Both the position numbers and the translations under genes were made by a program. Under the pieces are notes generated by a model. That model was not told the origin of the DNA, did no database searches, and saw only the letters and a program-made list of their open reading frames with translations. Shown here one piece after another: positions 9,866 to 22,779 of a stretch of 64,000 nt of DNA. Numbering within the stretch: the stretch's first letter is position 1; each line of letters begins with the position of its first letter. The DNA lies in contig JAJEKV010000309.1 in the NCBI GenBank assembly GCA_021234155.1, positions 188,001-252,000 of the forward strand. Direction: 5' to 3'. The stretch is from Isoetes taiwanensis. Lineage: Eukaryota > Streptophyta > Lycopodiopsida > Isoetales > Isoetaceae.

Positions 9866-12240
9866 ATGGCATCTCGCCCCCCACCACTTAGGTGGCAAAG
9901 GTAAGGTGGACTACTTTCTAAATATAAACTTGGCTTGCGATTAAGTATCCCGCTATAACATCTCGGACATATGAACATCTTCTAGATGCCTCACTAGTCC
10001 CCACAGATGCATACCTGTATGCAGAACTGAATAGGGCACCCAATTGCTTCCCTTAGAGTGTTTCATTTTGCAAAACATTGGACATTGGACCCAATAATGC
10101 GGGCGCCGGTTGCCTATCCTTCGCACAAAGTGGGCGGGACGCGGTTGCCTATCCGGAGAAAGACGACTACCGGATGGTAGACTTGGTCGAGACTAAATTG
10201 GGCGCTACGCAATTTAGAATCGACCAAGTCTACCATCCGGGGTGATGGTGCTCTCAGGGATAGGCAAATCAAGGCCAGCCCACTTTGGTGTGAGGGACAA
10301 GTAAATTAGTGACCCATTTTAGTGTATCGTGGGGATCGGCAAAAATTGGTGACCCAATTTAGTATCGCGTGGGGATCTGGCAAATTGGGCAGGCCTAATT
10401 TTGGCCCCCTGTGATACAATCGTCTCCTCGGACTCAAGGCTCACCATGAGTTGAGCGAGGAAATTGGGTAGCCCAATTTGGTGTGGGGGATCAGGGGGCA
10501 AATGAGTGTTTCAATTTGCCTCCATCGAAGACTCTTGATCTCTTCAGCCCCAAGTCTCCCAAGTACTAACACTACTTTCGTTAGGGAATTAATATGGCGA
10601 ACAAAGCCGGTCGCCGAGGTTCCTGCATGGGACCCAAATTTGCGAGAGAGGCTATTGCAATAGAGAATGCAAGAACGAGAAGAAGAGAAAGATTTCTTTG
10701 GCATCGAGGTTGTGCCCCATGAAGTTTTGCGGTTAAGTCGGCGAATGGGGTGCGGTGCATAGAGATAGGGGAATATTCATCACGGGTCCCGGACAAAACC
10801 ACCTCAAGGATCTTACGCTTTTCTTTGGCAAGATAGGGGCAGGAAAAATGAATTCGGGTATATCGTCATCGACATGGAGGTGTAAGCTGCGAACAATGAT
10901 GACTTCCTCATCGACGTTGAAGACACCGTAGATCGGACTTTTGTCCGTTATAAAGTTCCACTATCTAAAAATGCGAGCCATGTATGATGAACGCAAGTAT
11001 AAAGGAAAGCCCACATTCTTGCGCCGAAAGGATGGAATTTGGACTCATATGAAAGTTTAGGCTTCGGGCATCAAATCAAGAACCCGATATTTTGGATGGC
11101 TACTATTTGTCCGGGCGGTGGATATTAGAGCACAAAAGTAACGGTCGAAAGCAATCGTTCACGCGAGTATCGGGGCAAAACCAACCTAAAAGTGTACGAT
11201 ACTAAGTGGCTTAAGTCTAGATACAAGAAAGGTGAGGCGGCACAAGCGCTGGGGCAGCGCAAAATGGAGCCCGATCTGGCCAGTCAAGAAGGCGAGAGGA
11301 CCTGCTAAGGCTATTCACCGTAAAAGCTGCCACTAAACTTATATTAGGTGGAATGAAGAGAACATCAAGGTCGCCCGGACGCGAAAGTGCGAAGAGGACC
11401 GGCCGATGGAAGAGGAACCCCTAAAGCGCATGGGAAAAGATTTAGGTGGTCCGTCGAAGAGGCATGGCGGACGCGGTTATCCGAGCCCAAAACGGAGAGG
11501 GAGTCCTTGTCTTCTTCTTCATCCAACAACCCGAGAGTAGCCCGGCAGATCGTGAAGTTCACTCCATGCGGTGGCGGCGCCACTCGGAGAGCGACATGAG
11601 TTGTCACAAAAGCGCCATAGCAAGCATCAAGCCGCAGGGGAGAGAATCTACCCTGCGGGGGTGGGCTTGAGATTGAAGTCGATGTGTTCAAGATGCATAA
11701 AGCCCCCTTAAAATATGACTTGTAGGGTCATAAGTCCGAGCACTTGGACACTCTCCTAATCGTTTATCAGCCATCGATGCACCCTCCCGCGTGCTCGGAT
11801 GATGGTGCCGTCGATCCGCGCAGGCCGAGCAATAAAGTGGAAGAAGTCGGGAGGATGCGCAAAATGAGAATCTTGGATTGTTAATGGCAACCATACGACC
11901 CACGGTTGCTCTTCGCGCTGTCACAAGCTTTGGCATGGCCTCTGAAAGGAAGCACTTGGCGCCCGATATTCTTTTCTATGCCAAAAGGAAATGCCGAGTC
12001 TGGCGGGAAATCTCCACAAACAATCGAATACGTTCGTGTAAGCGGAGAATAATGACATAACAAAAAGACTATATACGAGGAAGTATTTTTGAAGAAATTC
12101 AGCAGCCTTTCGCAACCAATGGGCATTCTACGGGAAGCCACAGAAGGGCAAACGCGGGCACTCCGTCGGTGGAGCGTATTCTGTAAGTGCACTACCACCA
12201 TTACTAGTTCCTGCTATCCACAAGTTCGAAATTGGGCGCC
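9866..12240 (+). pseudogene. Plus-strand transposon ORF, truncated copy
   Basis: Begins at ATGGCATCTCGCC and encodes, across frame breaks, GKVDYFLNIN, TSRTYEHLLDASLVPTDAY, a palindrome-rich interruption, then DMEV...NNDDFLIDVEDTVDRTF and a basic, serine-rich portion near 11,340-11,600. At about 12,240 the sequence leaves the repeat, so the C-terminal half found in copy 2 (to 27,315) is absent. The palindromes at 10,195-10,480 lie inside what should be coding sequence, so this part may be an intron or an insertion. Family not recognised. Confidence 0.45.
10195..10500. repeat. Cluster of AAATTGGGC/GCCCAATTT palindromes (copy 1, second cluster)
   Basis: Palindromes at 10,195-10,215, 10,343-10,360, 10,382-10,401 and 10,461-10,479 (AAATTGGGTAGCCCAATTT) are spaced roughly 40-150 bp apart. 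In copy 2 the equivalents run from about 23,030 to 23,425 and read as TTGGGTGGCTTCAATTT or TTGGTCCCCAATTT. The cores vary between copies but the AT-rich outer arms do not. Confidence 0.75.
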
Positions 12241-12246
12241 CGCAAA

Positions 12247-12500
12247 AGATTGCTATTTCAACATTCTTAGATGAATTTAAGCAAAAATTTCCATTTAAAC
12301 CTTTGTCTATAACTTCAAATCATTGGTGGGGCTGTGCAGAGCCTCTAAGTGCAAAGGAGAAGCAAGAAGCAACTTTCGCAAGCAAGGTTGCAAAGAATAG
12401 TGGAAAGGGTGCTGCTAAAAAGGACCTTTTCTCCATTGAAGAATCTGCATATGCAAGCAACCTGGTTAACTTAAAGAACAAAAGAGCTAAAGCTTTTTTT
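12247..12500 (+). pseudogene. Unidentified exon-like ORF at the copy 1 breakpoint
   Basis: From 12,247 to about 12,500 one frame stays open for over 80 codons. It reads KIAISTFLDEFKQKFPFKP, then LSITSNHWWGCAEPLSAKEK, a Lys/Ala-rich stretch and IEESAYASNLVNLKNKRAK, and then runs into a T-tract. Composition and codon use look like real coding sequence, and the segment has CAG/CTG intact. It is absent from copy 2. I do not recognise the protein. A captured host exon is the likely reading. Confidence 0.4.
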
Positions 12501-12697
12501 TTTGGGAAGTACATCCTTCTGCTCCGAAATCCTTCATTCCGGCCATGAGAATCAGGAAGAATCGTCACCCCACAGCCTGTTCTTTCTCAAATCCTCAGAA
12601 TCTCTGCCCCTTATCTGCCAAATCCGCCTAATCTGTTCCCCTAATATTTCAATCCATACGAACCGATTGGCCCGACAAGCTTTCTTCTCCGAAAAAA

Positions 12698-12905
12698 ATG
12701 ACGCAAAATATGACGTATATACTGACGAAAAATATGACGATAATTCTGACGTAACATATGACGAAAAGTCTGACGCATATCAATGCTGACGAAAAATGTG
12801 ACGTAATATATGACGAAAGTTCTGACGAAATGTCTGACGAAAATTCTGACGAAAATTCTGACGATTGTTTTCGTCAGTTTAATCATCAGAATAATCGTCA
12901 CAAAG
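12698..12905. repeat. TGACG(N)5-8 array, CACTA subterminal type
   Basis: About 17 TGACG motifs lie in roughly 200 bp, mostly spaced 8-12 bp (TATGACG, TCTGACGAAAA), ending with CGTCAG on the opposite strand. The array matches that at 32,948-33,340 next to a CACTA terminus, but no CACTACAAG end is found next to this one. The repetitive minus-strand frame across it (RIFVRIFVRHFVR) is a product of the repeat. Confidence 0.8.
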
Positions 12906-13236
12906 TCTGAAATGGCATTTTTTAGCTGAAGGTCAACATTACAGAGTTCCACACTTATTTCTAGAAGTTGCATGGCTTTGTACGTACCAAAGGAACACGG
13001 ACGCATGTAGACATGAGACATCTTAACAATCTATTGAAACATATCGAATAGTTAGACGAGATAATTCGTATATGAAGTCGTCTTGGCCCGGAAAGGAGAA
13101 TTACATTACAAGAAGGTCGGTACAACATTCATAAAAATCAAACCATTATATGGGGAATCCCATTATGATTTTTGCAAGAAAAAGTTGTGTCAAATGCATA
13201 TATGTTTGAACTCAACTTAAGATAAAATATTACTTC

Positions 13237-14102
13237 TTATTCATTGGACATCAAACTCTCATCCAAAAGATCATTTTGAAGGTCCTCCCATTCATCATTA
13301 TCTAGTGGTAAAAGTACCCTCCGTCGCATGTTTGGATACTGAGGCTCGATATTTTCTTCCTCTTCAACATAATCTTCATGTGCCATTGGCGAGAGCATTG
13401 GTGAGCTCAAACTTGTTCCCTCTTCAGCTTCATAGTTTTCATTGCTTGTTCCCGCTTGAGTTTCATAATCTTCTCCAATGTGTGTCGATCGAACAAATGG
13501 AGTAATATAGGCCTTGAGATGACGAGGGAGTTCGTCAGCCAAGTCATTTTTTGTTTCACATGCATGAGCAAGATCATGTGAGCTACTTTTAAAATGGCTC
13601 TTTACTTTACTAGTCAATTTACTTCCCCTAGTGAGATATCTCTTAACATCTTGAGTGTCACTTGAGCTAGAACTAGAATTGGAGCTAGGACTCAAGGGGA
13701 ATACATGAAGTGATTCGGGTGAGAATGAACAAGGAAGAATATCTAATGTATCGCCATGATCGGGATTTTTATTAAGTATTTCCAAATACTACAACAATCA
13801 TAAACAAGTATATTAGACATGTTCCATAAAAAGTAAAAGAATCGCACTCTTACCTCGTCTACTTCTTGCCGTGCTTTCAATTCATGCTCCAATGGAGATG
13901 GAGCATTTGGCATCAAACCATGTCTCTGTTTATGTTGTTGTCTAGTGCTATACTTTCTTCTACTTGTGCCTTTGCATTGGTTACACCAACAATGGTCGTA
14001 TTGCCTTGCAAGCCGCTCCAATGGATCATCTCGGGGCCAATCTTTAGCTTTACTTCCACTACTCGATCGAGATAATGAAGTGGCCCTATTCGTAGTGAGC
14101 AA
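13237..14102 (-). CDS. Transposon-borne two-exon protein with CxxC/HxxxH motif (copy 2)
   Basis: Second copy of the gene at 272-1140. The exons are 14,102-13,854 and 13,788-13,237 with the same splice sites. The 182-codon second ORF differs from copy 1 by one residue (Val to Met in the SPxAHEDY segment). The first exon is also preserved, but the intron has lost bases (13,826-13,850). Such strong conservation next to heavily disturbed neighbouring DNA suggests either very recent duplication or that this part lacks the CAG/CTG sites where the copies usually differ. Function is unknown, as for copy 1. Confidence 0.55.
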
Positions 14103-14592
14103 CTAAATATGCATGTAGTGATGATATAGATACAAAACAAATGAAAGAAAGAGCTCAAACCTTATTGGCTAGAAGTCGTTAATCATCGGCGTTGAAGATC
14201 GGTATTTGATGATTTCGAGTCATGATCACAGTCAGTGGAATCATCTGAATTAGTCATCCCAATTTGATTCTGCAATAGCTCACATAGCTGAAGACGAGCA
14301 CTAGCATACCCTAAAAACCCTAATAAGTAACCCCAATCCAATTTTTTTTTCCCCAATTTTTCTGACGATTATTGAAAATGTGGCTTAAGAAAGCGTTAGT
14401 TTATGTAGTCACAATTTTAAATCGAAATTTTTTCTATTTATTTATACGTGTCACACTTAATTTATTCTATTTTCGTCACACTTAACCATTTTCGGGAGAT
14501 TTACATTTAGGTAAAACCACAGCCATTTTCGCGTCCGAACTTCTTTCCCATTTTGGCGACTTCAAACTCTTCTGTGGCAATCAGAACGGAAA

Positions 14593-15959
14593 ATGGAAGC
14601 GCTTGTGGCGATCGGAAGGGCAAATCGAGGCGCCTCCTTGTGATTTAGAGAGGTAAATTCATTTGTTTTAAGCCTCTGGCATAATTTATAGCAGACAAAA
14701 TTATTGTCTTTGCTTCAAGATTCATCTTTTCTTTTCTTTTCTTCAAGACTCGTCATTCTTTTCTTTTCTTCTGCATCTGTCTCCTTGGTCTTCTTCTGCA
14801 ATCTTCCCAAAAAATCTAGTCTGAGCATTATATTGCAGCCAAAGTGCAAGTTGCAGAATGCAATGCATTTGCAGCTTTCTCAACCTAGCCATCTTTCCAA
14901 CTTTCTCCTTTTAACGTGGCTGCCATGAAGAACCGGGAGCGTAAAAGGCAAATGAAGGTAGCTTACCATTTTAATTGAGTTCCTTAAGCTATGCTTTTTG
15001 TTGTTTCTGTGAGTGTTTGTAAGATATAACATCTCCTTGGTAATTGATGCTATGCAACTGCACAGAAACAACAATGATTCATTAGAAGATTTTTTTTGGC
15101 TTGTATGAGCGGGACTCGGGACGGATATACTTTAGAAGAAAGATTTTAATTGAGCAACACCCAAGACCAAATACTTTAACAGATAGATTTTATTTAGAAA
15201 AACAAATAGATTTCCATCTTTCTATCAACATTAGCGGTGGATGTAATCATGAAAGCTATGGTTGCTAGTCTTCAAGGCACTTTGTCAAAACCAAGATTTC
15301 ATTCAATCATGATGTTTACATTTCATTGCATTTCATTTTTGCTGACATTTCATTGCAATCATGATGTTTACATTCTTTGACAGAGTGCTAATGATATTTT
15401 TCTCATTCGGGGAAAAATAAGGAGAAAAAGAACATGGAAATGCATGAAACTATTCAAGATGCCGTGGCGATGGCGAGTGTCTTTGCTGATGTTAATCAAT
15501 TTGTGCTCGAGGGAGATGCAGATGGTGCAGATGTCAATAATTTAGAGTTAGATGAGGTTGACTGTTTAGGATTGGATAAGTTTGGTCAAGAAGGTGATGC
15601 TTTCTTTCTTTATCAGCTCTCTTTTTATAAATGTTGTTGCCCATACTGTTGTTTCATTTCGTTGTGCTGCTTTACATACTTCTACACGTACGGAAATAAA
15701 ACAGAGGCCGCAAACCCATGTATTATATTAACAATCAGAATATGCCAGAAAATGGCCTTTATGACAAAAGGGGCCAAGCTTCCAAGCAAGGCAAATGTTT
15801 GCAGTGCCAAGATCTTCGTCACAACTCCAAGCAATTAGTTTGAGCCCATTACAGCAGCCCCATTACAGTCTCGTCACATCAGAATATGATCCAGATGGAA
15901 GCTATGTAATCAATCCTAATGGACCATGCCGGACGCTGGAGTTCAGAAAGATAGTTCAG
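14593..15959 (+). pseudogene. Unidentified plus-strand gene fragment (copy 2)
   Basis: Second copy of the fragment at 1,560-3,001. The block from 15,434 reads MEMHETIQD and then an uninterrupted acidic segment through LDKFGQEGD. In copy 1 the same codons are disturbed where CTG or CAG became CG or CGG. The terminal block again ends YVINPNGPCRTLEFRKIVQ at a GTGAGC donor at 15,959. Function is unknown. Confidence 0.4.
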
Positions 15960-16086
15960 GTGAGCGATCATTGTTGTGTTTGTCTTTTTTTTCAAGCATG
16001 TGCCTGAACCTTTCTCTGGTACTAATACTATTGCCTTGTAGTTCACATGAGATTTTTGCTGCTGAATTATGTCTCGGCACATGACA

Positions 16087-16275
16087 AGAAGATAAGATAA
16101 GATAATCATTGTAACGTCCACGGAAGCCCATCCGGGCTTATGGGACCAAGTACATGGGGGACCGAAGTCCTGGACCGAAGTCCAAACAAGAACATGGGCC
16201 AAAGCCCTTAAACAAAAGCACAACGTGAGCAAAAGCACAATCACCATGGCCCGGATTAAAAACCACCTGGGAAAA
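16087..16275 (-). mobile_element. 5'-truncated LINE 3' end (copy 2)
   Basis: Duplicate of the stub at 3,130-3,315, carried along with the large tandem repeat. It has the same GATAA-type tail and the same GTCCCATAAGCCC/GGGCTT hairpin. Confidence 0.6.
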
Positions 16276-17091
16276 AACCATTACCAGGATGATTATGGCT
16301 GCTCACAAATCCAAAAATCCATGTTGTTGCAAAAAGCAACAAGCATACCTCCAAAAAACAAACCTTCACCAAACGCCCCCAAACCGTAACCTCTTCACAG
16401 CTGATTCTAAGTACTGGCGCGGACGCATGCATGCGCTAAATCTCCATCTTCACGCTGATCCACATGCATCTACATGCCCCGCCACATGCATCCATAAGGC
16501 TGAAGCTGAATCTGAATCGCATGCAATAGATCCGAGCGCCAAAACACCCGAGCTCAGGGAAGGCGGTGCCCAAGGAAAATCAGGGAAGTCGCTCAGAGGA
16601 GATGCCTCCTCAAGCTCTCAAGCATGCTCTCAGGCGCTCATGCGCTCAGGCATGCTCAGGTACGACGCCACCCTTCACTGCACCTCCCGAGGCCGGGCGG
16701 CTCCGTGACGCCAACTCGCGCCACCCTTCTTTGTGCGCCCAGGCGCCCAGGCGGCCTTCCGGCGCGCCGTGTTTGAACTTGGATTTGAACGCACTCTTGA
16801 CATCACTATGATGAAGGTGAGCAGTTCGACAAACATGTTTTATATGCTTATTAGCTTTATGCGTAGTATTGTTTTCTGGCATTATATAAGATGTATGCGT
16901 GGCATATTCTTTGTGTGTATATTAGTTAAAATTTGGTTTTGAACACGAGATGATATTCTGAGGGGGAGGAATTAGTCGCCGGAATGAGAAAAAGTAAGGA
17001 CCTTTCATACTTCTATTTGGTTTCTATAGGAGAGGATATTTCAGTTGAAAGTAGTTGGCAGTCACTAGGAACAAACAAGCGGGATTTGCCT

Positions 17092-17657
17092 CTATCCCTG
17101 GAAGGGGTTCATGAAAAATTCAGCTTCATTAATCAACTTTGAACCTGCATTTGAATAGCACAATTCGAAATTTACACGAAGATCTCTCCTCCATTTCCAT
17201 TTGCCGAACAAAGCGTGCATGCAAAAGCGTCCATCATTTACTAGCGGCTTCACCCAATCTGTCAAATCCACGGCTCGAGTTTTCGATATGATATCACCAG
17301 CACCTTTGCCACTCAATATCTCCATTAATATTACTCCAAATGCATAGACATCAGCTTTCAATGTTGGCTTTGGCTTTACGGCAGCGGCAAGCTTCGGTGC
17401 TTTCGATATCCAAAGTGCTCGGCATTGAGGATCGATTTCTTTGTCGAGAGAGGTCATTAATTGATGGATCGCATTATGTCGAGAAAGTCGGCGGTTGGAT
17501 CACTTCCATCTAGTAAGACATTTGTGGCCTTGAGGTTGCCATGTGGCAATCGGTGTTTGTGATGCAAATAATTTAAGCCACGAGCAATGTCTCCTTTGCT
17601 ATTTGAAGGCGTTGTGGCCATGTCAATAATGGATATCATCGTCGGATCTTTACGCAA
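17092..17657 (-). pseudogene. Captured LRR receptor-kinase fragment, GHR1-like (copy 2)
   Basis: Second copy of the kinase fragment. It keeps DIARGLNYLHHKH, HGNLKATNVLLDG and LKADVYAFGVILMEILSG, followed by AGDIIS and AVDLTDWV. Between the two blocks it reads KAPKLAAAVKPKP, which is closer than copy 1 to the family's APEL.A..KP spacing. The two copies damage different codons, again largely at CAG/CTG, so the true sequence may be less broken than either copy shows. Confidence 0.8.
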
Positions 17658-17945
17658 AGAAGAAGTTTTGTTAAAACTATGGCGAAAGCGGATAAGACTC
17701 TGCAGGTAATTCTGTTAAAGTCTCACGAGCTGTCAAAAATGTTACCATCTCATATCTTTTGAAATATTTTGGGTTTTCATAACTTATTTGATGTTTATTC
17801 AGATAAGATCTTCATGAATTTCTCAAGACTCTATATCCTCCTGGCTTTGAATAGACTAGAAAGCACAATTTCATTAATTATGGACAATACCTGAATTTAT
17901 GGACCATTTTTTAGTAGACTTGGATGAATGACTCATTTTCATACA

Positions 17946-20900
17946 CTAGTTGACATCCCCTGCGAGTGCTGCATATGCCTCAGCAGCATGCACGGGTATC
18001 TTAATAGTATTAGGTATCTTCTTCTTGTTTGATGGCTCCCAAGCGTAGTCGATAGTCTCCACTTCTATGCGGTCACTTGCAGTCGTTGGCCTCCATCTCT
18101 TCTTTCAACAATTGGCATAATTATTTGGGTAGACTTGGTTCCTCAGGATTGGCTCCCACCAAGTCACCATAATAGTCTCAAAGTTCTCCTTCTTATCATC
18201 CATTTGTGGGTCCTCGGTAGCTAGGCCCACCCAAGTTGAGCCTGACACATCATCGAGGCGTGCCATAATAAACATACCTTTCTTCAAATCTTTGTATGGG
18301 TTGAATTCGGCCGCGGGTTTGTCCTTCGGGGGCCGACATAAGGAGGAGTGATAGTAGCAATTGGCTCTACCACTACTGCTACATGAGGTGGAGCTTGTGC
18401 TTGCCTAGTACATGGCGAAGTCATTATAAGTGCCTTCGTCGCTGCTGATGTTCGAGTTCTTGCAAGAGTTTCATCAATATTCAATCGTGGCCGTGAAGCG
18501 TGCGAGTAGTTGGCGGTTTCGGAGCACCTTTGTTAGGCGTTGAACAAGCAACCCAATGCAATATATGCTTGTGGATCTTGTTTTATGACAGGCCAAGGTC
18601 CTTCACTTGGATTTCTTGGGAGGAAGCGACTTAGGATATCAAGCGGCATCATGGGCTTCCGTCCTCTTTTTCTTTCCACATTTTTATTCCACCGGCGGGC
18701 AACCAATCCGGTAAGTGGGTCTAGTTTTTGTAATACATGACTGGCCAATCACCATTCATAGCGAATCGAAAGTTAGAGGGGTGGTATGACTGTCAATCTA
18801 TCATCCCATCGGTATGTAGCCTTCTATAAAACCCTTCAATCGGAACTTTGTCAACAACATGGGGGACGGGTGTATTCAAGTTGCATTTGTGGAATTCATA
18901 CGATAGTTACGGCATTGTGAGCACCTCTGCCTTCTTTAAAGATGTAGAGAAGTTACCAAACAAGGCATCGATATCATCATGTGTGTGTAGGGCATCATGA
19001 ACCCTAGCTCAATCTCTTCAAACACACCAAGATATACTAGGTAAGAAAGATAGGGAAGACATACCTATTCTTGTTACGTCGGATCGTTGTCATTTTGCAA
19101 ATAAAGTATCTTGGGAGAGGCTTCAATGATGGTCCACGTGCTGTGGCAAATTTAGCGGTATCTTTGGTATTGGATAGTGACAACTTTGACTCCAAGGCGT
19201 TGTGTCTACATAATGAGGGAGACCCATTTTGGAGCAGATGATTGGGGAACCGGACGGTGGCCTCTGCATACTCGTGCCCCATCTCTAATCTCTTCAAGAT
19301 GCTATTCAAAGAACCTACATGGAAGTTGGAGTCATCGGCCATAAGTCGAGGCAAAGTTTCCATAAGATCCATTCCCATGACCATGAGTCAATGCACCCGG
19401 TCAATGTCGTTTTCAGCTTGTCAAGTCTCAGGAGAGACTTTTACAGATTGTTACAATTTTGGAATCATTGTTTTGGCTTGATCCATTTTGTCGTGAATAA
19501 TACAAAGATATTGGTAGGGATACGTGGGAGTATAATCTCCACGACCCGATCTTGTCTTGCGACCACGAGGGCACGCTTTCGAGTCTATCGCTCTTCTTTC
19601 ATCATGCAACGACCTCCTCTCTCCTTCATCTTTGGTCTTGATAACCCGTGCGGATCACCTCACATGTATCGCATTTGGAGAATGCAATTTTCTTTCGCGA
19701 TCTTGGCGTCCGGAACCTCGCCTCCCGTTCTATGAAAACACGTCGGTGATACCTTCTTGCCGGTCAATGCCACAACCTGCATTAACCTCTTCTAGAATCT
19801 TTGGACTTCGTAAACATTGCGGGCAACTTCACGACATTCTCTCTTATCCCTCCTCGTTTCTCTTGCTACGGTGGGGCAAGGATTCACCGTTCTCCCTCAC
19901 GAACATGGAAAACACGGCCTCACATGCCAGCGTCGAGGGCGAGGCTTCAAGGTGCCACGGTTACCATGTTCGGCCTTGCGTGCACCCTCAAGAAATTGGG
20001 CCTTCCATTTCAGATCGCCCGACTTTGAGATCGAGGACCAAGGTACCCGCCCTTTCGCATAAGCGAGATTCCCCTGCGGCACCGGTCGTCCCACTCTTGA
20101 CCTTTCATGTTGTTGGCGAACATGTCATAAACAAAAGTAACCCTATCACTTGATTTCATGGCAAGGAATTCCTTTTCATGCGTTAACAACTTGATTCCTA
20201 GAGGGCGACACAACACCTATTCTTGCAACACAAGGTCCTCGTAAGTGAGGATAGCATTACGAGTGGTGAGGCGAGCAAGCTTTGGTGGCCTAACAACCTT
20301 CACGGGTTGTCGGGGAATGAAAAGTGTAATGTCGTTTCTCATAATTTGGGTGCTTACGATGCTCTGAGCTCCCCTGGCTGGACACAATATCGCTTCTGTT
20401 GCGGTCTTTGCGGTCAATATCTCCGAGACCTTTACTCCGTCAACCGAGGCGAGGTCATTGCTCCATCTCACGAGCATCCCGGCCGGCACACGCAAGCAAC
20501 CCGGCAGCGGATGTTCACTTCAGAAAGGGGAGGGAAACCTTGATTCTGAGATACTCCCACAAACTTGAAACCCGGCGGTCACAAAAGCGCATCATCGGGG
20601 GGCCAGTGAAAGATATGAATCCTTTTCGGCAATAATGGAGTCGCATGAGTGCCATATCTCACAATCCTTTTCAAGAAGGGTATATCTTGTCGCGGTTGTG
20701 TCTCCTTCCCCATTTGTCCATTTGTCTTTTCTTTGGGGGCGTCATTGGCGGGGCGACTCACGAGCATCTTCACTTCTCCCGCGAGCGAATGAGCCCACGG
20801 CTTACGCTATTGTGGTTGCATGCGGGTTGGCGGGGAAGGGTGTGGTGGCCTTGAACACTTCCTCCACACCTACATTTTCGGTAGTCCTTTTCGATATCTC

Positions 20901-20960
20901 CTTGAAGTGGCATTGTGTCATTTGCCCCACAACTCCCTTTGCTACTAGATGTTCATTAAG
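17946..20960 (-). pseudogene. Decayed transposon ORF, minus strand (copy 2)
   Basis: Duplicate of 4,995-8,050. It preserves longer runs in places: a segment with DITLFIPRQPVKVVRPPKLA then RNAILTYEDLVLQE, and MVMGMDLMETLPRLMADDSN leading into the SLNSILKRLEMGHEYAEA block. The C-terminal WVGLATEDPQMDDKKENFET...WWEP domain is intact. Merging the copies indicates one long ORF of roughly 900-1,000 codons. The biochemical role is unknown, and its location supports a transposon protein. Confidence 0.55.
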
Positions 20961-22779
20961 GAAGAGATACACAACTGCACAAGGATTTCAGTAGTGTTAA
21001 AATCGAGTAAGGAAGATGAAAGCAATGCAAATGACACGGGGGGACTCCCATTCAATGGTTACAAGGACAATAAAATTGGGCGGGTGCCCTTTTTACGTAT
21101 GAGGTGTTTAGATTCCCCTTGTATAAGGTTAGTATTGGATGCGGTGAGTCTCACAATGGGTAGAAAAGAAGGTTCTCACTCTGAAGAGGCCATATCCGCA
21201 CAAATTGGCCTTATTTGTTTGGTGGTGGAGGAGGCTGTAAAGTAGGCACACACTTTCGGCGTCCGCCCAATTTATTTTGTCACCAAGAGAAAACACATTC
21301 GAGATCTGGTGGCCCACCCGGGACGGTTTCACCTATCTGGTCATGTCTGAGAAAGGGACAATATGGGCGACGCCCAATTTGTCCCATTATTTTAAATTGG
21401 GCGCCCAATTTGAACGAATCGCGCTTATATAAAGGGTATTATTGATGCGGTCGGTCTCACAATGGGTACAAAAAAGAAGGTTGTGGATTACGGCGGGGAC
21501 ATATCCGCGCCTAAATTGGAAGCCCGCCTATTGTTAAGTGGTGGTTAAAGACGTGAAGTAGGCGAGACTCGGCGCGCCCAATTTAGTTGTCACCAAGATA
21601 AAAAACACCCCAGGGAATCTGGTTTTGCCCATCCAAGGCGGTTTCACCCACGGTCACCTACACATACACACTAAGAGAACTAAGGAGGCGGACACTATTT
21701 GGAATTTATCATTGAGCTCCCAAAACAAATACAATCGAGCATTGGAAGGGCGACTACAAACAAGGGTTAATGGGAAAATAGCAGGCACACAAATCTCGCA
21801 TGACAATTTCGGAAAAGGCGGACTGCATCGAAATTTAGAGTTTATGTAAATGTGACGATGCTTAGGTTGAATGAGGAGGAGTAAATCAAGGGTCAAGCCA
21901 TCGAAAAGGCGTGAATGGAAAGGTGTGAATGAACAGGCGTGCTTGAAGAGGTGCGAATGAGCAGTAGAGTGAATGGAAAGGCGTGATTGATAAAATCGGG
22001 TAACATCACATTGCAGCAATTACACATCGAGGTATGGCGAATTTAAGCGTGGGCGGCACAAACCTTTGGAGATCTGCCGTGGCCATGAATATGAATATTT
22101 GAAGATGTTTGCGTCTTGTAGAAAAGATAGTAGCCAAACAAAACTTTGCCCGGAAAAAACAACAGGTTTGAAGCGCATTTACATTTAAACATGAATTCCC
22201 CAAAATTTGAATGTAATTTCCCCAATTTTTAAAGTTAAATGTCCCACCTAATTTGAAATAATGTGTCCGTCGGGAACTTTGAAAAGCGAGTTCCGCCTAA
22301 AACACGTGCGACACGTGCATGACTTCGAATTAATTTTGGTGGGCTTTAAATAACAGATTTGAAATTCAAAAATCCGCGCACTCATTATTAAGGTCCACAA
22401 TTAATTCCTCACGCTCGAAGCCATCAGCGGTCCATTTTTATTTCAAAGGGCCAAAGCGCTTACATGCCGCGACACTTGTCTTAAGCCCCAAGAGAGGTCC
22501 ATAACCCTTTAAAAGCCCCTCATTCTCCTCGACTGCAGATTTAGAAAATTCTGTGCTTCTTTGGCGCTTTGTGCTCCGCTAAACACTGTCGCCTTCATAT
22601 TTCTTAGCCACGAAAGTCGTTCTCAGCCCGCACTATACTCCCGAACCAGCTGTCGGCTTCGGATCGAGCTCTTGGCGCCTTGTGTCTCTCGGCCGCTTGT
22701 CGCCATCCTGTTGGCGCCTTCCTCTCTGCATTGACCTATCGCCTGGGTACCCCTGTACACCAAGGAATTCTAGCAGTTG

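Larger units (their letters stand above)
1..12240. repeat. Copy 1 of a 12.97-kb tandem duplication
   Basis: Positions 1-12,240 realign with 12,966-25,137 at a starting offset of 12,965, which drifts by some tens of bases through small indels. Several kilobases match almost base for base, including the 182-codon exon at 272-820, which has one residue change. The left limit is unknown because the match begins at the window edge. The right limit is about 12,240, where the copies part at an AAATTGG palindrome. Differences cluster at CAG/CTG trinucleotides. Either a recent tandem duplication or a false duplication in the assembly would explain this. Confidence 0.93.

Noticed and set aside
12641-13021. 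126-codon minus-strand protein rich in RxFVRxFV
   Set aside because: It is the translation of the TGACG array and has no independent support.
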